NCBI GenBank assembly: GCA_002179805.1
Contig: NAVB01000235.1
Location: forward strand, 1 to 64,000
Length of the DNA stretch: 64,000 nucleotides
Direction of reading: 5' to 3'
DNA from: Acanthamoeba lenticulata
Lineage: Eukaryota > Discosea > Longamoebia > Acanthamoebidae
In this document: positions 47,608-56,900 of the stretch, in pieces
Position numbering within the stretch: the first letter of the stretch is position 1
Layout: each line of letters starts with the position of its first letter
Translations under genes and position numbers: made by a program
The notes under the pieces: generated by a model
The model's database searches: none
Told to the model about the DNA's origin: nothing
Seen by the model: the letters and a program-made list of their open reading frames with translations, nothing else

Positions 47608-47942
47608 GCAGACATCACCGCGTCTCTTTAGCCCAGGGTGCCACGCGCAAGTAGATAAGAAGCAAAGAAGTCAAGTTGCTATGCTTTCTCTGGCGGAGCT
47701 CTCCAAGTTCTCCTGAGAGAGCTGGTGTTGCTGGCGTGCTCGGCCAACGCAGAAATTTTTATTGAAAAAAATGGCCTTCTTGGCCCAATTTTTTTGTACC
47801 TAATTTTAGTCGGTTGACTTCGCCCGAACTGGGTTCCCGCCTTCAGAAAACTAGTTAATAAAAAGCCAAAAGCCGCCCGACATAGTTGTAACTGCCGCCT
47901 ACCGGCCACACCAGTCCGCCGCCCAATACCCTCGACTACTTG
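47608..47942. other. Intergenic region
   Basis: Divergent region before the large GTPase gene. It contains T- and A-rich tracts (47755-47795) and no recognisable gene. Confidence 0.4.
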
Positions 47943-50900
47943 ATGCAGAAACCTTCCCCCAAGCGTGCACGAGTTGTCTCTGTGCCAGACGTGCCCGCGG
48001 GTATTTTACCAATCGATTAGTTTTTAACCAACGCACTTGCTTACTTCTTCAACCCCAGGAATGGCTACGTCAAGAGTAAAGAAGAGGAAGAAGCAAGCTT
48101 CGGTGCAAGTTAAAAAAGAACCGGAACAAGCTGAGGAGTATGACCTTGGGCCACCACCACTTATCGAGGTGGGCACCAAACGCAAGCGTATCGAGGAAGA
48201 GTGGATCAATGTGCGGCGGGAACAGGACAAAGACGGTGATGAGGGGGAAGGAGCAGTGTCGCGTATTACCATTCCAGCCATGTCGTCGCCGGAAGTAGAA
48301 GAAACGGAAGTAGGCAAGAAGAAGAAAAGCAAGCGCGGTAGGATTGGATTCACTGCCAGGGCTGCGTACGCTGTTCTTCCATCTTTGTTTCTTCTTGCTT
48401 GAGTTTCCTTCCACTGATGTCATGAATACGCAGACCGCCGCCAACACTCCCTGCCAGCCAAGCGGCTCAGGATGGGGAAGGTGAAGCAGAAGGCGCTCAG
48501 AAAGAGACCACTTCGCCGAGCAAGACTGGCGACTTCAAGAAGCGGTGGGAGGAACTGTTGGCACCGCCCAAGCCGCCCTCGCCCGGCAAGGCTGAGCTTG
48601 AACTAGTCCTAGGTCTCACCGAGAGGACTGAGCTCTTCACCGACGACGAGTGGGAACGGAACAAGGACAAACAGGCCTTCACCTCCCTGCAGGCTCAAAA
48701 GGACAAGTTGACCAACCTCAAAGCTGAGGTGGACAAGGGTGCCATGTTGGTGCTCTCGCTCTGGGGCAGCAAGGGTGCAGGCAAGTCATGGACGGCCAAC
48801 ACACTGATCGATCAACTGCTCAACTGTCAGTTCCCAGAGGGCGAGGCACCCCTACCCTCCTTCTCCGGCTTCACGGATGGCTCACCATGGCCCATCTTCA
48901 TCAGGTACCCTTCTTGGGTCATTGCCTCCTTCTCAATTTCTGTTCTCGCAATTTTTTGTGATAACAAGACCATGATGGTACCTCCAGGTTCATGCCCTCG
49001 GTGACTGAAACGCGAGCCTATCGTGAGACCTGCACCAAGCAAGAGTACCTGACAAGAGTCAAGGGCCAAACTGCAAAACGAACCGATGACGCTGCCCTTG
49101 TGGGCTTTGGTTGTGTTGAGCGCGAGGCACAAGTGCTCCTCGATCAAGCCAACCCAATCGGAGCGGAAGTCCATGCCAAGTTTTCGAAACAGATCCCACT
49201 GTGTGACCTGCCCCAGGGCCTTTCCACGGTCAACGCCTTGCGGAGGATCAAGAAGGCGCTGCTCACGCTGCGTGGTGCTGCGATGTATGACAACTTGCTC
49301 ACCAACTGGTGTGTGATCGAGGTCCAGCACAAGCTGGGAATCGAACTACGCGACATTCCTGGTGTTGGACACGGCGACTGGCGCTGGCAGCGCGATGTAC
49401 GAGCCTGCTGCCTCCTTCACTCCCTCTGAAGCAAGCAAACTGACCCATTTTCTGCACTCAATGCAAAGACCAAAGCGGTGCGCGGAACAGACATAGCATG
49501 TGTTGTGCTCTCGGGCGATCGCAGGTTGATCACATCGGATGAGCTTGATAACCTCCACAAGAGCCAGCTCTATGCCGAGCAGAACTTTGTCTACAACCAG
49601 CCGCCTAAGCTGGTCATCCTGCCAAATATGACCAAGCGGGAGGAGTTGGTTCTGCCTGACCAGCCACTCGAAGGTGACTTGGACGTGCCCTTCGTCGAGC
49701 TCATCCACCGGCAGATCCACGAGTCACTTCAGCCCAACACTCGACTCTCGGGAAGCACGATCATGTGGGAGGGCATCGACGAGGACTTGCGGCCAGACAT
49801 GCTCTCCAAAGCCCGCGAGAGCCTGGAGATCATCCCCTTCTATCCTCATCCAGTGAAGCTGTCGACCGGGCAGAACTACAACAGCATCCAGCTGTTGTGC
49901 GCCGTGGTGGAGCAGCAAAAGGCACAGAAGCTGGCCAACATGTGCTCCGTGGGCATGCGCCTGGCACGGACCTGGCTCTTCCATGCCTGGTCAGCCGTGG
50001 CCAAGGCCAAGAAGATGAGGAAGGGACAGCCAGCTCCAGGCCACAACGAGTTTATCAAGCAACTGGACGAGCTCTCCAAGTCGTTCAAAAAACAGTACAT
50101 ACACGGTAGCCATTCTTGCTCCTCGTCAAATTCATGTGACGCAGGTCACGACTCCTCCGGACCGGCTCTCCTAAAGAAGGCTCCGCCTTCTTTAGGAGAG
50201 GCTCTGCGGCAGCCGTGCTCCGATACGGCGCCGCATAAATCCCGTCGACGCCAGCGACCAATCCGCTGGCGTGCGAGACTCCGCCTCTGTGAAGCGGCAC
50301 GGCGTCAGGTTGACGCCGTGCAAGTACAAAAGGGCGGCGCGCCCGCCCGAATAAACAGTGTTCTCTCTTCTCTCTTGCTGGCACTTTATTCCTCTCCCAC
50401 AACACCACAACCCCGACACAGAGCCTCCCGCGGCTCTCTCTCTTACTACCCTCTCTAGAAGACTCTCTCATCGAACAACGAACGCACGCGCGTGACATTT
50501 TGGCGACAACGGCTAGTCGATGTCTAGGAAGGGTAAGGGTAAGAAGAAGGCGAAGTCTGCAGGAGGAAGCGGACGTAGCGACGAGGGCTCGGGCTCGGAG
50601 CTCTCCTTGGGCGGCGACGGAGGCGGCGGTGGGCCAGCGGCGCTCTCTGCCGACGAGATGGTCGACGAGATCACGCGGCGCGTGATGGAGGCTCTGAAGG
50701 CCAACTTCGCCTCTTCTACGTCAGGCGGCTGGTCGATGGGGGGGCCTTTGGCTCCCGACGACATCGGCGAGGAGGAGCCGGAGGACGAGGAGCTCGAGGA
50801 AGATGCCGTTAGCGTCATCAAGCCAGAGGAGGAGGAAATCGCGCCAGTGGTAGCGCCAGCAGCTGCGGTCCCAGCGGGCGCGTTGCCGATGGACCCAAGG

Positions 50901-53900
50901 CTGATGGTCAAGAAGCTCCCCATCTATAAGGGGGGGCACAGCGAGGATTTCTTCACGTGGTACGACGAGCTGGAGGCGATCACCAGCTTCCACCGTCTCG
51001 ACGACGCAGCTGTGGCCAGGTACCTGCCTTGGGCGTTAGAAGGAGCGGCAAGGCAGTGGCTCGCGCTGCAGCCCCTACAGGTGCAGCGCAGCGGTGCACG
51101 AGCTCTACGCGCCTTGGCCGAGACCTACGGCCACCTGACGACGAACCGACTCGACGAGCGCATCAGGAGCGCGCGGCAACTCAAGGACGAGAGCGGCCGC
51201 GACTACTGGTACTGCCTGCAACGCGAGGCGAACCGACTGCCTGGGACCTTCAGCGCGGGCCAACTGGAGGGGAGGTGGAGGACAGGGCTTCGGCCTGACC
51301 TCAGCACCTTCATCCTCCAGTATGCCGATAAGCCCTTTGCACGGCAGCTCGAGCGCCTGCACACCTTCGAGCGCGAGATTGTGCACCGCAAGGCGCACGT
51401 CATCGCGGCGGTGAGCGAGGCGGCCGAGAATCCAACGACGGTACCCAGCAACGTGCCGGCGGGTCAGCCTTCAAGTGGTCAGCCGGCTGAGCGAGCTAGG
51501 GGACCGGCAGGCTGTTGGCAGTGCGGCGAGATGGGGCACATCAAGGCCCGCTGCCCCCAACGCAAGAAGAAGGTTCAGCCGGCCCCGAAGCAGGCGCCGA
51601 CGTCCGCAGCGACGACGACGCCAGCGGTGGCCAAGTCGGGCCCGTCAAACTAGCAAGGGCCGCGGGTGTGGGCAACCCGACGGTCGCTAGTAGCGGCGAG
51701 CCCACCGGGAGGAGTAGTGGAGGGGCGGAGAAGCGCCCCAGTGAGGAGGAGCTGGTGACAGGGAGCTCGGGTGTGAGCAACCGGCCGACGTGCATCGCGA
51801 GCATCGGAGTTCGCGGTGGCACGCCACTCTACGTACCTGTGAAGCTCGACGGCCGAGACACGCGCGCCTGTGCGGACACGGGCGCCGGCGTCTCCATCAT
51901 CGATGAAGAGGTCTTCAAGCAGCTCGGCCTGACGCCGCAGGTGCAGCCCTACGAGGGGCCGCCTCTGCACGGCGTGGGAGCTCACCCTCTGGACACGCGT
52001 GGGACGGTGACAGTCCCGGTCCAGGTGGGCGCCACAACGAGGAGCCTGCAGCTGGTCGTCGTGCGCGGCGTCCAGATTGGAGTGCTCCTGGGTAACGACG
52101 CCCTGCAACGCTTCGGAAGCGTGGGCATCGACTACGCCAGGAGCCTCCTGTCGATTGGCGGCGTGGCCGTGCCGATGATGACGAGAGGAGCCGACGACCG
52201 GGTGGCAATGGCGGTGGACGACGGAGTCACCATCCCACCGCGGTCGGTTCGGTTCGTGCGCTGCCGAGTGGGCGCTTTGGCAGGCGAGGGCGTCATCAGC
52301 GCAGCATCGGCCGACGAGGGACCGGAAGCCGTCCGTGTCGGAGCGGTGGTGGCTCGTGGCCTCGGGAAGGTGAGCGCGAAGGACGGCCAGAGCTGGGCCT
52401 TCGCCCATGTCACCAATCCCAGCCTCGTACCGCTACGGCTGGAGCCAGGCTGGACGATTGCCTGGCTGGAGCCAAGCACGGCCGTGCCCGTGCTGGCCAT
52501 CATGTCAGATGGTGGCGCCGAGCCACGTCTGGGCGGCGGCTGCCGCGAGCAGCAGGTGAAGGCCGACAACGACCGGCAAACAGGCGGGCTCTCCGAGGAG
52601 GACTTGGAGACGCTCGTGACGAAAGCCGACGCCGACCTCACCAGCGACGAGCGCGAGGGACTAAGGCAGTTTCTGCGCAGGCACGAGAACGTATTCAAAA
52701 CGTCTCTTGCCCCCGCAGGCGCTGCCTTGGCGATCCCGCACGAGATCGACACGCAGGGCCATGCGCCAATCAAGCGCCGACGATACCGACTGTCAGCCAA
52801 GGAGAGCGAGGTGACGAGAGCAGAGACGCAGAAGCTTCGTCAGAACGGCGTCGTGCGGTCTTCACAGAGTCCGTGGTCCTTCCCCGTCGTCCTCATTCCG
52901 AAGAAGGATGGGACGTTGAGGTTCTGCGTTGACTACCGCGACCTCAACGCCGTCACCAAGAAGGACGCGTACCCGCTTCCACTCATCGACGATCTACTGG
53001 ACTCGGTCCAGGGCTCTCGATACCGGTCCAGCATGGACCTGACGACCGGGTACTGGCAGATCCCGGTGAAGGAGGAGGACCGGGAGAAGACCGCCTTCGC
53101 GACACCTGACGGCCTCTTTGAGTTCAACGTACTGCCGATGGGCCTGTCCAACGCGCCCGGCACGTTCCAGAGGAACATGGAGCGGCTGTTGCAAGGCCTG
53201 GTGTGGACGAGCTGCCTCGTCTACATCGACGACATCATCGTCTTCTCGCGCACGTTTGCCGACCACCTTCGGGATCTGGCGCACGTGTTCGAGCGGCTGC
53301 AGCAGGGCAACATGTGCCTTAAGCCGGCGAAGTGCTCCTTCTTTCAAAAGGAGCTCGCCTTCTTGGGGCACATCCTGAGCGACGACGGCCTGAGACCCGA
53401 CCCGGCCAAGGTAGCGGCAGTACGCGACGTGCGAGTGCCGCAGACCGCCACCGACGTGCGTGGGTTCCTCAGCCTGGCCAACTACTACCGGCGCTTCGTG
53501 CCCGACTTCGCCGGCATCGCCAGCCCACTCTACCGCCTCACCTCGAAGGAGGTGGCCTTTGAGTGGACCGACGAGTGCCAGCGGGCATTCGAGGCTCTAC
53601 GGGACGCGCTGACATCAGCGCCTGTGCTGTCCCTGCCGGTGACCGACAGACCCTTCGTGCTTCACACGGACGCGTCCGGTCATGCAATCGGCGCGGTGCT
53701 CACGCAAGTGGACGAGGCCGGGCGAGAACGAGTCGTGAGCTACGCTAGTCGCACGCTCGCGAAGGCCGAGCGCAACTACTCGACGACGCATCGCGAGTGT
53801 CTGGCGGTGGTGACATTCGTGAAGATGTTCCGACATTATCTTCACGGACGTCACTTCACCGTGGTCACCGATCATAACCCGCTGAAGTGGATAACCACTC

Positions 53901-56900
53901 AGCGGGATCCGACCAACCAGCTGGCACGGTGGGCGCTCACCTTGCAGGAGTTCGACTTCGGCATCCAGTACCGACCTGGCCGCGACCACGCCAATGCCGA
54001 CGCGCTGACCAGACCGCCGTTCCACGACGACAACGTGCAGGTGGTCGCCGGGGTCACGACGCGCGGCCAGCAAGGCGGCGGCCGCATGCACTACAGCCGA
54101 ACGCAAGGGCTGGTCGGGTGGAAGCCAGTGGCGGCCTCAGACGAGAAGCCGGAGCCGGCCGCGACCAGGCCAGTGACGGACGAAGCCGGACCAATGAGCC
54201 CGAAGAGCCTCGACAGGCCTGACAAGGGTAAGCAGATCGCAGACTCTGACGAGGAGGAGAAAGCCGAGGCCAAGCCGACAGGAGCGCTCGACAAGAGCTT
54301 CGAGGACAACAAGGACCGCCAGCCTCACCAAGAGGCCGAGCCCGACGACGAGGACGAGCAGACGGACCAAGAAGCAAACGTCGAGGGGCCGGGCTGGAGT
54401 CTGGCAGAGGGGGGGAACCTTTCAGCCAGCCGATTCAAGTCCGAGCAGCGCAAGGACGAGAGACTCAGCGTAATCATGTGCTACCTCGAGACGCAAGAGC
54501 TGCCGGACGACGAGCGAGAGGCCAGGCGGATCGTCCTCGAGAGTGGCCAGATGGAGGTCGACGACGGCCTCCTCCTTCGGTACTGGTGGCCTCAGAGGTC
54601 CGACCGCCGGACGGCCACACGTATTCAGGTGGCGGTGCCGGCGACCATGGTCGAGGACATGATGCGCGCGCATCACGACCATCTCCTTGGCGGCCATCTC
54701 GGCGAGAAGCGGACGTTGGAGCGCGTGCGCGTCCACTACTGGTGGCCGCGCATGTACTCCCAGGTCCGCCGCTGGGTCGCCGAGTGCCCTACGTGCCAGC
54801 AACGGAACGACCCGAAGGGCCGACGACCGGGACTACTACAGCCGATCCCGCCGAGCACGCGACCATTCGAGCGAGTCGGCGTGGACCTCGTAGGCCCGCT
54901 GCCGAAAACGACGGCCGGGAATCAACACCTCCTGGTCTTCGTCGACTACTTGACGAAGTGGCCAGAGGTGTTCGCAATCCCCGACGCCAAGGCCGAGACG
55001 GTGGCCAAGGTCTTCGTCGAGCAAGTTGTGTGCCGGCACGGAGCCCCCGAGGTGCTCCTCTCCGACCGAGGCGCCGTCTTCCTCAGCAAGGTGCTGCAGG
55101 AGGTCAACGCCTATTTGCGCGTGCAGAAGGCGAACACGACCGCCTACCACCCGCAGACCGATGGGCTGGTGGAACGCTTCAACGGCACGCTCGAGGGGCT
55201 GCTGGCCAAGGTGGTCAGCGAGCAGCAGGACGATTGGGATGTCTTCCTTCCCTACGTCCTGTTCGCTTACCGCACGAGCCAGCATGAGTCGACCGGCGAC
55301 TCACCTTTCTTCATGCTCTACGGCCGGGAGCCGAACGGACCCAGCGAGGTCACGGCCGGCGTGCCTGTGGACGCGATGGGCACGACGACGCGCCAGTATC
55401 GCTCGGAGCTGGTCACGCGTCTGCAGGACGCGTGGCAGCTCGCGCGCGAGTCCCAGAAGCAAGCACAGGCGGCCAACCGCCGCCACTACGACAGAGGCCG
55501 GGACGAGCCGCGCTACGCGGCTGGCGACAAGGTGCTGCTGCGGATCGGCCAACTGCCGCAGGGCCGAACCTTCAAGCTCGCGAAGCCATGGACGGGCCCT
55601 TACCGCGTCACCGAGCTCCTCAGCAAGCTCGTGGCGGTGATCCAGCACGTCAACAACCCCCGCGACATGCAGAAAGTCAACGTGCGGCGCCTCAAGCCGT
55701 ACAACGACGGCGACTCGCTGGCCGACTCGCTCGAGCGGCTTCGACAGCAGCAGGACGGCGTCGAAGAGCTAGAGATCGAGGCCATCCTCGATGACCGCCT
55801 TCAGAACGGGCGGCAGCAGTTCCTGCTGCGTTTCAAGGGCTACACGAAGCGGTACGACACGTGGGTCGACCGCGAGGACATCGACGCCGACGAACTGCTG
55901 CCCCGCTATGAGCAGAGTCGGAAGGCCAGGGCCGCGACGGGTCCCGCGAGGGCTTCAGAGTCGGAGGGAGGAATGTGACGCAGGTCACGACTCCTCCGGA
56001 CCGGCTCTCCTAAAGAAGGCTCCGCCTTCTTTAGGAGAGGCTCTGCGGCAGCCGTGCTCCGATACGGCGCCGCATAAATCCCGTCGACGCCAGCGACCAA
56101 TCCGCTGGCGTGCGAGACTCCGCCTCTGTGAAGCGGCACGGCGTCAGGTTGACGCCGTGCAAGTACAAAAGGGCGGCGCGCCCGCCCGAATAAACAGTGT
56201 TCTCTCTTCTCTCTTGCTGGCACTTTATTCCTCTCCCACAACACCACAACCCCGACACGGAGCCTCCCGCGGCTCTCTCTCTTACTACCCTCTCTAGAAG
56301 ACTCTCTCATCGAACAACGAACGCACGCGCGTGACATTCATATTGATGAGCGTCCAAGTACTCACCAAAGGCTGTGCTGTCCAGGCTTGGCCACCAAGAT
56401 TCAACCTGATGGTGAAGCTGTGGACTCGATTCTCAACCGTGTTGCACCACTGCTGGAGAAGAGCGTCCAAGAAGATCTCGACCAGTCTCCGTCGGCGCTC
56501 ACAGACAAAGGTCTGCGGTTCCTCTTGACTACAATCCAGGAGCAGGCGCTGAAGGAGATCATGAAGGAGGTTGACTTGTGGATCAAGCGCAAGCTCAAGG
56601 AGATTAAGCCTCTGCGCCGTGTTTTGGTCCAGGACTTGAAGAGGCCATTTCACCAGCTGTATGTATCACCAGCCCTATCTTGTCCCGTGGTTAACCGTTC
56701 CTTGCTTGTGGGTGGCCAGGCATGATGCTGCTGGTAAGGCTGATGCTGAAGAGGGAGGCTTGACTGGCGCACACTTTCCTTTGAAAGAGTACGTGCTCCT
56801 ACAAACACAAGCAATTAACATTCAACTAATCATACTACTACGTGCTTAATACCTGCCACATGCATGCTTAAAGACTTCAAGGCCAAGAGGAAGAGGTGTT

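Larger units (their letters stand above)
50135..56336 (+). mobile_element. Complete Ty3/gypsy LTR retrotransposon of the chromovirus type
   Basis: A 6.2-kb element with two 363-bp LTRs beginning TGTGACGCAGG and ending GCGTGACA, flanked by a TTCA duplication. It has a primer-binding site, gag, pol with protease, reverse transcriptase, RNase H, integrase and a C-terminal chromodomain, and a polypurine tract. All reading frames are open and the LTRs differ at only one position that I could see, so insertion looks recent. It lies in an intron of the SLIP-GC-like gene in sense orientation. Confidence 0.97.

Noticed and set aside
50150..50210. Inverted repeat (taaagaaggctccgcc...ttctttag) as a separate MITE
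   Set aside because: It occurs in both LTRs at the same place and is part of the LTR.
54478..55287. Alternative frames inside pol
   Set aside because: Shadows of the pol frame, which carries all catalytic motifs.
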